NCBI RefSeq assembly: GCF_923079645.1
Contig: NZ_CAKLPY010000001.1
Span: forward strand, 682,001-746,000
DNA from: Emticicia aquatica
GTDB taxonomy: Bacteria > Bacteroidota > Bacteroidia > Cytophagales > Spirosomataceae
Reading direction: 5' to 3'
Length of the DNA stretch: 64,000 bases
Below, one piece after another: positions 17,278-25,809 of this stretch (position 1 is the stretch's first letter; every line of letters starts with the position of its first letter). Under the pieces are notes generated by a model. It did no database searches and was not told where the DNA came from. It was given only the letters and a program-made list of their open reading frames with translations. The position numbers and the translations under genes were made by a program.

Positions 17278-17460
17278 ATGAAACAGTCAGAAATCAAAGC
17301 ATTGTCACTTGAGCAGTTAGAGCAAAACATCTCTCTTGAAAAAGATAGAATTTTAAAATTACAGTTTGCTCACGCCATTACACCCATCGAAAATCCGATG
17401 CGTATTCGTCAGTCTCGTAGATTGATAGCTCAATTGATGACCGAATTGAACGCAAGATAA
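17278..17460 (+). CDS. rpmC: 50S ribosomal protein L29
   Basis: 60 aa, a two-helix protein beside the tunnel exit. KLQFAHAITPIENPMRIRQSRRLIAQ is the family signature, with the helix break at Pro. It lies 43 bp before rpsQ in the usual order L16-L29-S17. Confidence 0.97.
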   Translation: MKQSEIKALSLEQLEQNISLEKDRILKLQFAHAITPIENPMRIRQSRRLIAQLMTELNAR

Positions 17461-17503
17461 ATTATAGACATCCCTGATAAATCAGGAATTAAGTATCTGA
17501 ACA

Positions 17504-17758
17504 ATGGAAAGAAATCTTAGAAAAGAGCGTATCGGAACGGTAGTAAGCAACAAGATGGATAAATCTGGTGTTGTAACTGTAGTACGTAAATTGAAGCATC
17601 CGAAGTACGGAAAGTTTATGCTCAAAACCAAGAAGTTTATGTTCCATGACGAGAATAACGAAGCTGGTATCGGTGATACCGTTAAGATTCAAGAAACTCG
17701 ACCATTGAGCAAAAACAAGAATTGGAGATTAGTTGAAATCGTAGAAAAAGCGAAATAA
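17504..17758 (+). CDS. rpsQ: 30S ribosomal protein S17
   Basis: 84 aa, the usual length. OB-fold protein that binds 16S rRNA early in assembly. [20 protein letters not shown] and the closing [21 protein letters not shown] are characteristic. Confidence 0.97.
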   Translation: MERNLRKERIGTVVSNKMDKSGVVTVVRKLKHPKYGKFMLKTKKFMFHDENNEAGIGDTVKIQETRPLSKNKNWRLVEIVEKAK

Positions 17759-17764
17759 TAGCTT

Positions 17765-17820
17765 ATTCCCTCCCCCAAAGAGTGCTATTAATCATTTCCC
17801 TCATAGGGGAGTAGGGGGCT
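17765..17820. repeat. C/G-rich intergenic element (TCCCTCATAGGGGAGTAGGGGG)
   Basis: The rpsQ-rplN spacer carries runs of C then G, with TTCCC-TCATA-GGGGA able to form a hairpin (17796-17810). A sibling with CCCCCTTTAGGGGTTAGGGG lies before rpmJ (25653-25679). Elements of this type are scattered in many Bacteroidota genomes. Confidence 0.6.
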
Positions 17821-17838
17821 TAAAAAATTTATAAGACA

Positions 17839-18207
17839 ATGTTACAGCAAGAATCAAGAGCAGGTGTTGCCGATAATAGTGGTGCTAAAGAAGTGCTTGT
17901 CATCCGTGTATTAGGTGGCACACGTAAACGTTATGCGTCAATCGGTGATAAAGTTGTCGTTACAGTGAAATCAGCTCTTTCATCATCAAACATGAAGAAA
18001 GGAACTGTGTCGAAGGCTGTTGTTGTGAGAACTACTAAAGAAGTTCGTCGCAAAGATGGTACTTACATTCGTTTTGAAGACAACGCAGTCGTATTATTAA
18101 ACAATCAAGATGAGCCACGTGGCACACGTATTTTTGGACCTGTTGCTCGCGAATTGCGTGAGAAACAATTCATGAAAATCGTTTCTTTGGCTCCAGAAGT
18201 TCTTTAA
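17839..18207 (+). CDS. rplN: 50S ribosomal protein L14
   Basis: 122 aa. L14 binds 23S rRNA near the factor-binding side and is the target of the silencing factor RsfS. The opening [20 protein letters not shown] and the signature [37 protein letters not shown] are complete. Confidence 0.98.
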   Translation: MLQQESRAGVADNSGAKEVLVIRVLGGTRKRYASIGDKVVVTVKSALSSSNMKKGTVSKAVVVRTTKEVRRKDGTYIRFEDNAVVLLNNQDEPRGTRIFGPVARELREKQFMKIVSLAPEVL

Positions 18208-18216
18208 TTTGAAAGT

Positions 18217-18230
18217 GCTATCGTGATAGC
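18217..18230 (+). repeat. Small palindrome after rplN
   Basis: GCTATC-GT-GATAGC, a perfect 6-bp palindrome 10 bp after the rplN stop codon, in a 113-bp spacer of otherwise A/T-rich sequence. No T-run follows immediately. Confidence 0.45.
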
Positions 18231-18320
18231 TTCCGCTGCACGATTCTTTTAGAGATAATTTAAGTATTTTTTCTAATTTTTCAAATCTAAAAAATTTCCA
18301 AATTTTCAAATTCAAGAGTA

Positions 18321-18659
18321 ATGGAAAGAAAATTCAATAAGCAGCAGAAGCAACACGTACGCTCAGGCGATACTGTTGAAGTAATTGCCGGTAATGCAAA
18401 AGGAAAGCGTGGAGTTATTACTGAAGTAATAGCAACTAAGCAACGTGTAGTCGTTGATGGTGTAAACATCATGAAAAAACACGTAAAACCTTCTGCTCAA
18501 ACTCCTCAAGGAGAAATTCGTGAGTTTCCAGGTTCTATTCACATCAGTAATGTAATGGTTGTTGACCCATCAACAGGAAAACCAACTCGTACAGGACGTA
18601 AAGAAAATGACAAAGGAAAATTACAAAGATTTTCTAAAGAGTCGGGTAAATTTATTTAA
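18321..18659 (+). CDS. rplX: 50S ribosomal protein L24
   Basis: 112 aa, a little longer than the 104-aa E. coli protein. The KOW motif is visible at HVRSGDTVEVIAGNAKGKRGVI (12-33). L24 starts 50S assembly at domain I of 23S rRNA. Start ATG 18321. Confidence 0.98.
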   Translation: MERKFNKQQKQHVRSGDTVEVIAGNAKGKRGVITEVIATKQRVVVDGVNIMKKHVKPSAQTPQGEIREFPGSIHISNVMVVDPSTGKPTRTGRKENDKGKLQRFSKESGKFI

Positions 18660-18743
18660 TCAATTACCATTTGATATAAGATAATACTTAATGTATTATA
18701 GTATCAATAAATATGAGGGTCGGAAATCCTCGGTAAAAAAACA

Positions 18744-19292
18744 ATGGCACGTTTAAGAGACAAATACACACAGGATGTTGTTCCGGCTTTGAAAGAAAAG
18801 TTTGGTTATAAATCTGTGATGCAAGTTCCAGCGTTAAAGAAAATTGTAGTTAACCGTGGTGTTGGTGCTGCAACTGGAGACAAGAAATTAATTGACAGTA
18901 GTTTGGAGGAAATTACAAACATTACTGGTCAAAAAGCAGTAGCTACTCTTTCAAAGAAAGCTGTATCTAATTTTAAATTACGTGAGAACATGCCGATTGG
19001 TGTGAAAGTTACGCTTCGTGGTGATAAAATGTACGAATTCTTAGATAGATTAACTGCAATTGCACTTCCACGTGTACGTGACTTCAAAGGAATTAGCGAT
19101 AAGGGTTTTGATGGTCGTGGAAACTATACCTTTGGTGTAAAAGAGCAAATTATTTTTCCTGAGATTTCAATAGATAAGATATCTAAAATACAAGGGATGG
19201 ATATTACTTTTGTAACTTCAGCTGAAACTGATGCAGAAGGTTACGAGTTGTTAAAAGCAATGGGAATGCCATTTGCAAGTATTAAGAAATAA
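18744..19292 (+). CDS. rplE: 50S ribosomal protein L5
   Basis: 182 aa. L5 binds 5S rRNA and contacts S13 in the intersubunit bridge. [18 protein letters not shown] near 30-47 and the [29 protein letters not shown] stretch near 113-141 identify it. Confidence 0.98.
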   Translation: MARLRDKYTQDVVPALKEKFGYKSVMQVPALKKIVVNRGVGAATGDKKLIDSSLEEITNITGQKAVATLSKKAVSNFKLRENMPIGVKVTLRGDKMYEFLDRLTAIALPRVRDFKGISDKGFDGRGNYTFGVKEQIIFPEISIDKISKIQGMDITFVTSAETDAEGYELLKAMGMPFASIKK

Positions 19293-19327
19293 TATTAAGA
19301 TTTCGATATTTATAATTCAGTCATACA

Positions 19328-19597
19328 ATGGCAAAAGAATCAATAAAAGCAAGAGATAGAAAAAAAGCGGCTTGTGTTGCTAAATATGCAGCTAAACGTG
19401 CTGCTTTGAAAGAAGCAGGAGATCTCATTGGCTTAGACAAATTACCTCGTAACGCATCACCTGTACGTTTACACAATCGTTGTCAATTGACAGGTCGTCC
19501 AAGAGGTTATATGCGTAAGTTTGGTATCAATCGTGTTACTTTCCGTGAAATGGCAAGTAAAGGTTTAATCCCAGGTGTTACTAAAGCATCTTGGTAA
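19328..19597 (+). CDS. rpsN: 30S ribosomal protein S14, zinc-independent type
   Basis: 89 aa. The signature [26 protein letters not shown] is intact, but only single Cys residues are seen and the CxxC zinc ribbon of the short S14 form is missing. This is the zinc-independent form, shortened compared with the 101-aa E. coli protein. It binds the 30S head. A 203-bp spacer with its own promoter and hairpin follows. Confidence 0.97.
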   Translation: MAKESIKARDRKKAACVAKYAAKRAALKEAGDLIGLDKLPRNASPVRLHNRCQLTGRPRGYMRKFGINRVTFREMASKGLIPGVTKASW

Positions 19598-19718
19598 TTT
19601 TTGATTAAATAATTATTTGAATGTCAATATTTAAAGTTGAAATTTAATTTTTTCAAGTTTCTTTGATAATTCTCTCTAATTATTTGACCAATTAGTACTA
19701 TTAATAAAATTTTTTCTC

Positions 19719-19726
19719 TAATTTTG
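19719..19726 (+). promoter_or_regulatory. -7 box of a promoter inside the ribosomal cluster, before rpsH
   Basis: TAATTTTG matches TAnnTTTG exactly and is followed by CAGCCC, like the start region of the rplC promoter. The -33 box is weak (no TTTG at the ideal distance). The expected start, about 19732, falls at the base of the hairpin at 19728-19774. Confidence 0.5.
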
Positions 19727-19727
19727 C

Positions 19728-19774
19728 AGCCCAATTGAGAAAGTCGTACTCTGCGATACTGCTCAATGTTGGCT
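19728..19774 (+). promoter_or_regulatory. 5' leader hairpin of rpsH
   Basis: AGCC 19728-19731 pairs with GGCT 19771-19774, ATTGAG 19734-19739 with CTCAAT 19762-19767, and inside AGTCG pairs with CGATACT with a 2-nt bulge. It starts where the transcript is expected to start and lies 26 bp before rpsH. In E. coli S8 represses the spc operon; this hairpin is a candidate for a similar control, though it was not compared with the S8 site. Confidence 0.5.
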
Positions 19775-19800
19775 TAGGTATCCAAAATTAAATATCAAAA

Positions 19801-20202
19801 ATGATTACAACGGATCCAATAGCAGACTTCCTTACCAGAATCAGAAATGCCATAAAGGCACGTCATAGAGTGGTGGAAATACCTGCTTCGAACATCAAAA
19901 AAGCGATTACTCAAGTACTTTACGATAAAGGCTTTATCCAAAGTTATAAATTCGAAGAAGTTGCTCCTCAGGGTATAATCAAAATAGCATTAAAGTACAA
20001 TCCAGTTACGAAACAATCTGCAATTGTAGAACTCAAAAGAGTTTCAAAACCAGGTTTACGTAAATATGCAGGTACAACTGACATTCCACGTGTTTTGAAT
20101 GGTTTGGGTATCGCTATCGTTTCGACATCAAAAGGTGTTATGACTGATAAAGAAGCTCGTGCATTGAAAGTAGGTGGTGAGGTATTGTGCTACGTATATT
20201 AA
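19801..20202 (+). CDS. rpsH: 30S ribosomal protein S8
   Basis: 133 aa. S8 binds helix 21 of 16S r[30 protein letters not shown] at the start and the C-terminal signature [27 protein letters not shown] are typical. It follows a 203-bp gap with its own promoter box, so it begins a sub-transcription unit, and is followed by a terminator-like hairpin. Confidence 0.98.
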   Translation: MITTDPIADFLTRIRNAIKARHRVVEIPASNIKKAITQVLYDKGFIQSYKFEEVAPQGIIKIALKYNPVTKQSAIVELKRVSKPGLRKYAGTTDIPRVLNGLGIAIVSTSKGVMTDKEARALKVGGEVLCYVY

Positions 20203-20210
20203 TATATGCT

Positions 20211-20245
20211 AAACATTCTTTCCCTTATCGGTTAGAATGTTTTTT
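20211..20245 (+). terminator. Intrinsic terminator or attenuator between rpsH and rplF
   Basis: AAACATTCT (20211-20219) pairs with AGAATGTTT (20234-20242), and a run of seven T (20239-20245 region) follows the stem. The ribosomal genes continue in the same direction beyond it, so read-through or a fresh promoter is needed. Confidence 0.65.
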
Positions 20246-20259
20246 AGTTGAGTAAATAA

Positions 20260-20267
20260 TAATTTTG
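20260..20267 (+). promoter_or_regulatory. Possible -7 box restarting transcription before rplF
   Basis: TAATTTTG matches the consensus box and lies just after the terminator-like hairpin. No good -33 box is seen. A small palindrome AATAAC-TC-GTTATT with a T-run (20280-20296) follows it. Confidence 0.4.
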
Positions 20268-20334
20268 TTGACCGCTCTTAATAACTCGTTATTTTTAACA
20301 GAAAGTGTTATGAAGCCTTAAACTATTAATAAAA

Positions 20335-20895
20335 ATGTCAAGAATTGGTAAAAAACCAGTTGCCCTTCCAAGTGGCGTTACAATTTCAGTAGATGCACAA
20401 AATGTAGTTACTGTAAAAGGCCCTAAGGGAACTTTAACACAAAAAGTTGATTCTGATATCATTGTTTCTATCGAAGATAGCGAACTTAAAGTAGAAAGAC
20501 CAACTGAACAAAAAAGACACAAAGCTCTTCACGGTTTGTATCGTTCATTAATCAATAATATGGTTATTGGTGTTACAACTGGCTACAAGACCGATATGGA
20601 AATTGTGGGTGTGGGTTATAAAGCTTCTAATAATGGAAATGTCCTTGATTTAAGTTTAGGATATTCGCATAATGTTTACTTTGTAGTTCCTTCTGAACTA
20701 AAAGTAACTACTGCAATGGAAAAAGGTAAGAATCCGATGGTTACTCTTGAAGGTACAGACAAGCAGTTAATTGGTTTGGTAGCTTCAAAAATCAAATCGC
20801 TTCGTAAAGTTGAGCCATACAAAGGTAAAGGTATTAGATTTGTTGGTGAAGTTATACGTCGTAAGGCTGGAAAAACCTCAGGTAAGAAAAAATAA
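20335..20895 (+). CDS. rplF: 50S ribosomal protein L6
   Basis: 186 aa with two repeats of the L6 fold: MSRIGKKPVALPSGVTI at the start and the signature PYKGKGIRFVGEVIRRKAGKT near the C-terminus. L6 lies near the sarcin-ricin loop. The start ATG 20335 fits the conserved N-terminus. Confidence 0.98.
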   Translation: MSRIGKKPVALPSGVTISVDAQNVVTVKGPKGTLTQKVDSDIIVSIEDSELKVERPTEQKRHKALHGLYRSLINNMVIGVTTGYKTDMEIVGVGYKASNNGNVLDLSLGYSHNVYFVVPSELKVTTAMEKGKNPMVTLEGTDKQLIGLVASKIKSLRKVEPYKGKGIRFVGEVIRRKAGKTSGKKK

Positions 20896-20978
20896 TCATT
20901 AGACACAAGACCTAGGAGAAACAAGTTTAGAATATAAACTTTACTTGCTGCTCTGAAAATCTAAAAATAGCAAATACA

Positions 20979-21326
20979 ATGTCAAGTGTAAAAACTGATA
21001 GAAGACAAAAAATTAAATGGAGTATCCGTAACAAGATTTCAGGAACAACTGAAAGACCTCGTTTATCGGTTTTCCGTTCAAATACTGCCATATATGCCCA
21101 ATTAATAGATGATTCTAGAGGAGTTACTTTAGCTGCGGTTTCAACTACTGAATTAGGCTTGAAAGGCGTTAAAATTGATAACTCGAAAGAGGTAGGTAAA
21201 AAAATAGCTGAAAAAGCGACTGAAAAAGGCATTCTAGCATGCGTATTCGACCGTAATGGCTATTTGTATCATGGTAATATCAAAGCTGTGGCTGAAGGAG
21301 CCAGAGAAGGTGGTTTAAAATTCTAA
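20979..21326 (+). CDS. rplR: 50S ribosomal protein L18
   Basis: 115 aa. L18 binds 5S rRNA with L5 and L25. [31 protein letters not shown] and the C-terminal [24 protein letters not shown] are family hallmarks. It ends 18 bp before rpsE. Confidence 0.98.
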   Translation: MSSVKTDRRQKIKWSIRNKISGTTERPRLSVFRSNTAIYAQLIDDSRGVTLAAVSTTELGLKGVKIDNSKEVGKKIAEKATEKGILACVFDRNGYLYHGNIKAVAEGAREGGLKF

Positions 21327-21344
21327 TCTTGAAATTCTGAATCA

Positions 21345-21848
21345 ATGAACAAAGCAAAAGTAAACGAGGCAGAACTCAAAGAAAGAGTAGTCGCCATTAA
21401 TCGTGTAGCAAAAGTAGTAAAAGGTGGTCGTCGTTTTAGTTTCTCTGCTATTGTCGTTTTAGGCGATGGTAAAGGAGTTGTAGGTCAAGGCTTAGGTAAA
21501 GCAAATGAAGTAACTGATGCAATCGCAAAAGCTATTGAAGATGCTAAGAAAAACCTTGTTACAGTGCCAATTATAAACGATACTGTTCCTCATGAAATTC
21601 ACGGCAAGTTTTCAGGTGGTTTCGTATTTGTTAAACCAGCAGCACCAGGTACTGGTATTATTGCTGGTGGTGCGATGCGTGCTGTTTTAGAGGCTGCTGG
21701 AATTCATAACGTTTTGGCAAAATCTAAAGGTTCTTCGAACCCTCATAATGTTGTTAAAGCCACAATAGACGCTTTAAGTCAAATGCGTGCACCGCATACT
21801 GTTGCTTTCCAACGTAGTGTAAAAATGAATAAAGTTTTCAACGGATAA
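21345..21848 (+). CDS. rpsE: 30S ribosomal protein S5
   Basis: 167 aa. [33 protein letters not shown] is the N-terminal double-stranded-RNA-binding-like domain, and [19 protein letters not shown] belongs to the C-terminal domain. S5 is at the mRNA entry and affects decoding accuracy. Confidence 0.98.
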   Translation: MNKAKVNEAELKERVVAINRVAKVVKGGRRFSFSAIVVLGDGKGVVGQGLGKANEVTDAIAKAIEDAKKNLVTVPIINDTVPHEIHGKFSGGFVFVKPAAPGTGIIAGGAMRAVLEAAGIHNVLAKSKGSSNPHNVVKATIDALSQMRAPHTVAFQRSVKMNKVFNG

Positions 21849-21925
21849 TTGTTCTAAGTTTTCAATCCAAAGTATTTTTAGAGATTTACTTTTATTGATT
21901 CTTATTGCTTATAGCTAAAAAAAAA

Positions 21926-22105
21926 ATGGCAAAAGTAAAAATTACTCAAGTGAGAAGCGTTATAGGTAGACCAGAAGTGCAAAAGCGTACAATTACTGCT
22001 TTAGGCTTAGGTAAACTCAATCGCACTGTTGAAAAAGAACTTAACCCAGCAATGCAAGGGATGATTAATGCGGTTAAACACCTATTAGTTATAGAAGAAG
22101 CGTAA
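21926..22105 (+). CDS. rpmD: 50S ribosomal protein L30
   Basis: 59 aa from ATG 21926 ([20 protein letters not shown]). An in-frame ATG 21 bp upstream would add an AT-rich MLIAKKK stretch that is not conserved. L30 is one of the smallest 50S proteins; order S5-L30-L15 is standard. Confidence 0.97.
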   Translation: MAKVKITQVRSVIGRPEVQKRTITALGLGKLNRTVEKELNPAMQGMINAVKHLLVIEEA

Positions 22106-22165
22106 GCTTTTTGTTCTTAATCAAAATTATACATTAGAAAATCTAATACTGATTTTTATCAATAT

Positions 22166-22201
22166 TGATTTTCAGGCTAAGCCGAGTGAATCTGAAAATC
22201 A
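22166..22201 (+). repeat. 10-bp perfect inverted repeat before rplO
   Basis: TGATTTTCAG (22166-22175) and CTGAAAATCA (22192-22201) with a 16-nt loop that holds GCTAAGCCGAGTGAAT. It ends 40 bp before rplO. It may be a leader structure for L15 or part of a dispersed element. Confidence 0.6.
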
Positions 22202-22241
22202 GATTTGCGTATTATTAACCGATTAAATTAATCGTATTACA

Positions 22242-23033
22242 ATGAAATTAGAGTCATTAAAACCTGCTAAAGGTTCAGTTAAAGCAAACGATAGAGTTGG
22301 TCGTGGTCATGGTTCTGGTGGTGGTGGCACGGCTAAACGTGGTCACAAAGGAGCTAAATCTCGTTCAGGGTATAGTCAAAAACGTGGTTTTGAAGGTGGT
22401 CAAATGCCTTTACAACGTCGTGTTCCTAAGTTTGGCTTTAAAAATATCAACCGTGTTGAATATAAAGCTATTAACTTAGATACTATCCAAGCTCTTTTTG
22501 ATAAAACAGGTATTTCAAATATTGATTTAGGTGTTCTATATAACAACGGTCTTATTGCAAAATCTGACTTGGTGAAAGTTTTAGGACGTGGAGAGTTAAG
22601 TGCAAGTGTTAACCTCCGTGCCAATGCTTTTTCTGCATCAGCGATTGCTGCTATTGAGAAAGTTGGAGGAACTGCTACTGTTGATGCAACATTAAACCGT
22701 GAATCAGCAGTTGTTGAAGCAACTGTAACCGAGGCTGTTGTTGAAGCTAAACCTAAAAGTGCAAAAAAAAAAGTTGAAGGTGACGATTTAAAGTTAATTG
22801 AAGGAATTGGCCCTAAAATAGCCGATTTGCTTATTAATGCTGGAATTGTTACATTTGCAGATTTAGCAGCAACCACAGCTCAAAAAGTTTCTGAAATCCT
22901 TGATGCAGCAGGTCCAAAATTTGCAATGCACACTCCTACTACTTGGCCAGCACAAGCTGAATTAGCACGTGACGGAAAGTGGAACGAACTAAAGGAATTG
23001 CAAGATAAACTCAATGCAGGTAAAGCTGAGTAA
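22242..23033 (+). CDS. rplO: 50S ribosomal protein L15 with a C-terminal helix-hairpin-helix extension
   Basis: 263 aa compared with 144 in E. coli. Residues 1-147 are ordinary L15 (GRGHGSGGGGTAKRGHKGAKS; RVPKFGFKNINRVEYKAINLD). Residues 148-178 form an Ala/Val/Glu/Lys linker ending in KPKSAKKK. From 181 on, DDLKLIEGIGPKIADLLINAG is a clear helix-hairpin-helix motif of the RuvA/DUF4332 type, followed by PKFAMHTPTTWPAQAELARDGKWNEL. Such modules bind DNA or RNA without sequence specificity; similar tails occur on some Bacteroidota ribosomal proteins such as L21. No stop separates core and extension. Confidence 0.97.
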   Translation: MKLESLKPAKGSVKANDRVGRGHGSGGGGTAKRGHKGAKSRSGYSQKRGFEGGQMPLQRRVPKFGFKNINRVEYKAINLDTIQALFDKTGISNIDLGVLYNNGLIAKSDLVKVLGRGELSASVNLRANAFSASAIAAIEKVGGTATVDATLNRESAVVEATVTEAVVEAKPKSAKKKVEGDDLKLIEGIGPKIADLLINAGIVTFADLAATTAQKVSEILDAAGPKFAMHTPTTWPAQAELARDGKWNELKELQDKLNAGKAE

Positions 23034-23065
23034 TTTCACTAAAACGCCTTGTTTTTCCTAAAAAA

Positions 23066-24400
23066 ATGGACAAATTTATTACGACACTCCGAAATATTTG
23101 GTCAATTGAGGAATTAAGAAAAAGAATTCTTCAAACAGTTTTGATTATTTTGATTTTCAGAATTGGGTCACACGTGGTTCTTCCAGGTGTTGATGTAGCA
23201 AAACTTAAAGACCTTACCCAAAGTAATGGTTTATTAGGCCTTTTAAATACGTTAGTTGGTGGTGCATTTCAGAATGCTTCAGTAATGGCTTTAGGTATTA
23301 TGCCTTACATTTCTGCATCAATTGCAATACAACTACTTACGCTTGCTTTACCATATTTTAGTAAATTACAAAAAGAGGGTGAGTCTGGTCGTAGGAAGTT
23401 GAATCAAATTACTCGTTGGTTGACAATTATTGTAGCAGCGGCTCAAGCACTTACCTATGTACGTGCAACTATACCAACTGATGCAATTACAATTAATCAA
23501 GGATTGTTCTATGTTAGTTCTGTAATCCTTATTGTTTCTGGCACAGTAATGTGTATGTGGTTAGGAGAAAGAATGACAGAAAAAGGAGTTGGTAATGGGA
23601 TTTCAATGATGATTATGATTGGAATTGTATCAAGATTTCCAGGTGCAATCATTGGTGAAGCACAGTCAAGAGGAGGGAATGGGCAAATTTTGTTCTTCGT
23701 ATTAGAAATTGTAGCTTTATTTTTGGTAGTTCTTTTTGCAGTAGCTATTACTCAAGCAACACGTAGAATACCTGTTCAATATGCAAAGCAAATAGTAGGT
23801 AATAAAGTTGTTACTGGACAGCGTCAATACCTTCCTTTAAAGTTGAATATTGCAGGTGTAATGCCAATTATTTTTGGACAAGCATTGATGTTTATTCCTG
23901 GCTTAGTCTTAACATATTTGGCTGATAGTACCAAAAGCGATACTTTCCAAAGCTGGGCAATAATTATGAATAGTCCAACATCATGGCAGTACTGCATTAT
24001 TTATGCTGTTTTGATTATTGGATTTACATTCTTTTATACTGCGATTTCGATTAACCCTAATCAAATTGCAGATGATATGAAGCGTGGCGGTGGTTTTATT
24101 CCAGGTGTAAAGCCTGGGCAACCAACATCTGATTTTGTTGCTAATATTCTTGATAGAATTACATTGCCTGGTGGTGTATTATTAGCTGTAATTGCAATTC
24201 TTCCTGCTTTTGCTGGTTTATTAGGAATGACTCAAGGTTTTGCATCTTTCTTTGGAGGTACTTCATTATTGATTTTAGTTGGTGTAGTGTTAGATACATT
24301 ACAACAAATAGAAAGTTATTTGTTAATGAAGAGATATGAAGGTTTAATGCAATCGGGTAGGATACAAGGTCGTCAAGTTGCTTCAAATATTCCAGTCTAA
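23066..24400 (+). CDS. secY: Preprotein translocase subunit SecY
   Basis: 444 aa, the usual length, with ten transmembrane helices. The pore plug/TM2 region is PYISASIAIQLLTLALPYFSKLQKEGESGRRKLNQITRW near 79-117. GFTFFYTAISINPNQIADDMKRGGGFIPGVKPG near 315-347 and the C-terminal cytosolic loop LMKRYEGLMQSGRIQGRQ are conserved. SecY is the channel for Sec-dependent export and membrane insertion. It follows rplO by 32 bp, as in most spc operons. Confidence 0.99.
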   Translation: MDKFITTLRNIWSIEELRKRILQTVLIILIFRIGSHVVLPGVDVAKLKDLTQSNGLLGLLNTLVGGAFQNASVMALGIMPYISASIAIQLLTLALPYFSKLQKEGESGRRKLNQITRWLTIIVAAAQALTYVRATIPTDAITINQGLFYVSSVILIVSGTVMCMWLGERMTEKGVGNGISMMIMIGIVSRFPGAIIGEAQSRGGNGQILFFVLEIVALFLVVLFAVAITQATRRIPVQYAKQIVGNKVVTGQRQYLPLKLNIAGVMPIIFGQALMFIPGLVLTYLADSTKSDTFQSWAIIMNSPTSWQYCIIYAVLIIGFTFFYTAISINPNQIADDMKRGGGFIPGVKPGQPTSDFVANILDRITLPGGVLLAVIAILPAFAGLLGMTQGFASFFGGTSLLILVGVVLDTLQQIESYLLMKRYEGLMQSGRIQGRQVASNIPV

Positions 24401-24414
24401 TGAGGGTTTAAAAC

Positions 24415-25224
24415 ATGAGCAAAAAAGATAAAATTATCTATCTAAAGTCTGAAGAAGAGTTAGAAATTATTAGACAGAATGGCCAAATTTTAGGTAAAGC
24501 TCATGCTGAAGTTGCTAAGTTAATAGAACCAGGTATTACAACGAAGGCTTTAGACAAAGTTGCTTATGAATTTATCAAAGATAGTGGTGCGAAGCCATCT
24601 TTTCTAGGATATAATGATTTTCCAGCTAGTTTATGTATTTCAATTAATGAAGTTGTTGTACATGGTATTCCAAGTAATCGTATCTTGAAAGACGGTGATA
24701 TTATTTCTATTGACGGTGGAGTTTATAAAGATGGATTTCATGCCGATAGTGCTTACACCTATACCTTAGGAGAGATTAAAACAGAGGTACTAGATTTGTT
24801 GAAACATACTTATCGTTCGCTGTTTAAGGGTATAGAGCAAGCTCGTGTTGGAAATAGAATTGGAGATGTTAGTTTTGCTGTTCAAAATTATGCTGAAAGT
24901 TTCAATTATGGCGTAGTTAGAGAATTAGTTGGACATGGAGTTGGTAAATATTTACATGAAGCTCCTGAAGTTCCTAATTTTGGCAAACGTGGCAATGGTC
25001 CTAAGTTATTAGAAGGCATGGTTCTAGCAATAGAACCAATGATTACTTTAGGAAAAAGAGGGGTGGTTCAAGAAAATGATAATTGGACAATTCGTACCGA
25101 AGACCGAAAGCATGCAGCACATTATGAGCATACAGTTGTTGTAAGAAAAGATAGTGCAGAGATATTAACAACTTTCCAATACATAGAGGAAGTTTTAGCA
25201 AAGAAAAATTTAGTTATTGCATAG
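24415..25224 (+). CDS. map: Type I methionine aminopeptidase
   Basis: 269 aa. It removes the initiator Met from nascent proteins. The pita-bread fold's two-metal ligands are visible: Asp in SIDGGVYKDG, Asp in GFHADSAY, His in GHGVGKYLHEAPEVPNF, Glu in LAIEPMITLG and the closing Glu in HYEHTVVV. There is no N-terminal zinc-finger extension, so it is a type Ia enzyme. The start is 14 bp after secY. Confidence 0.98.
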   Translation: MSKKDKIIYLKSEEELEIIRQNGQILGKAHAEVAKLIEPGITTKALDKVAYEFIKDSGAKPSFLGYNDFPASLCISINEVVVHGIPSNRILKDGDIISIDGGVYKDGFHADSAYTYTLGEIKTEVLDLLKHTYRSLFKGIEQARVGNRIGDVSFAVQNYAESFNYGVVRELVGHGVGKYLHEAPEVPNFGKRGNGPKLLEGMVLAIEPMITLGKRGVVQENDNWTIRTEDRKHAAHYEHTVVVRKDSAEILTTFQYIEEVLAKKNLVIA

Positions 25225-25319
25225 TTCAATTTAAGAATTTGGGTACAAATTAATTTGAAAATTGGATATTTAAGTACACTTTCAAGTTATTTTCATTCAA
25301 AATCGTTTTATTAAATTTA

Positions 25320-25538
25320 ATGGCAAAACAATCAAATATCGAAGTTGACGGCATTATAACAGAAGCCCTTTCAAATGCAATGTTCCGCGTTCGTTTGGAA
25401 AATCAACATGAACTGATAGCTCACATTTCTGGTAAAATGAGAATGAATTATATTCGTATCTTACCAGGAGATAAGGTTAGACTCGAAATGTCTCCTTATG
25501 ATTTGACAAAAGCTCGAATTACATATCGTTATAAATAA
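25320..25538 (+). CDS. infA: Translation initiation factor IF-1
   Basis: 72 aa, the exact standard length. An OB fold is present: [59 protein letters not shown]-1 binds the A site during 30S initiation. The order map-infA-rpmJ-rpsM is common. Confidence 0.98.
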   Translation: MAKQSNIEVDGIITEALSNAMFRVRLENQHELIAHISGKMRMNYIRILPGDKVRLEMSPYDLTKARITYRYK

Positions 25539-25652
25539 TAATTGCTAGTTTTTTGATGCTTTAAGTTATTTTTAGTATGCGATAAGTTTTAGTATTAAAA
25601 TGAAAATTTCGTAATTATAAAAAACCCCAAAATACGAAAATTTTCTTACTAT

Positions 25653-25679
25653 AAAGTCCCCCTTTAGGGGTTAGGGGTT
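25653..25679. repeat. C/G-rich intergenic element (CCCCCTTTAGGGGTTAGGGG)
   Basis: AAAGTCCCCCTTTAGGGGTT plus a second GGGG run. The C5 run can pair with either G4 run. It lies 9 bp before the rpmJ start codon and is a sibling of the element at 17765-17820. Confidence 0.65.
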
Positions 25680-25687
25680 CATTCATT

Positions 25688-25804
25688 ATGAAAGTAAAAG
25701 CATCAGTAAAGAAGCGTAGTGCTGAATGTAAAGTTATCCGTCGTAAGGGTAAAATTTACGTTATTAACAAAAAGAATCCTAAGTTTAAACAAAGACAAGG
25801 CTAA
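25688..25804 (+). CDS. rpmJ: 50S ribosomal protein L36, zinc ligands lost
   Basis: 38 aa: [20 protein letters not shown] opens it and NPKFKQRQG closes it. Canonical L36 binds zinc with Cys11, Cys14, Cys27 and His33. Here position 11 is Ser, 14 is Cys, 27 is Asn and 33 is Phe, so this is a zinc-free (C-minus) form. It lies between infA and rpsM and ends 5 bp before rpsM, the usual place. Confidence 0.95.
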   Translation: MKVKASVKKRSAECKVIRRKGKIYVINKKNPKFKQRQG

Positions 25805-25809
25805 TTTCT

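Noticed and set aside
18272-18315. Further heptad array before rplX
   Set aside because: The T/C/A-rich sequence has no consistent 7-bp register; it was left out.
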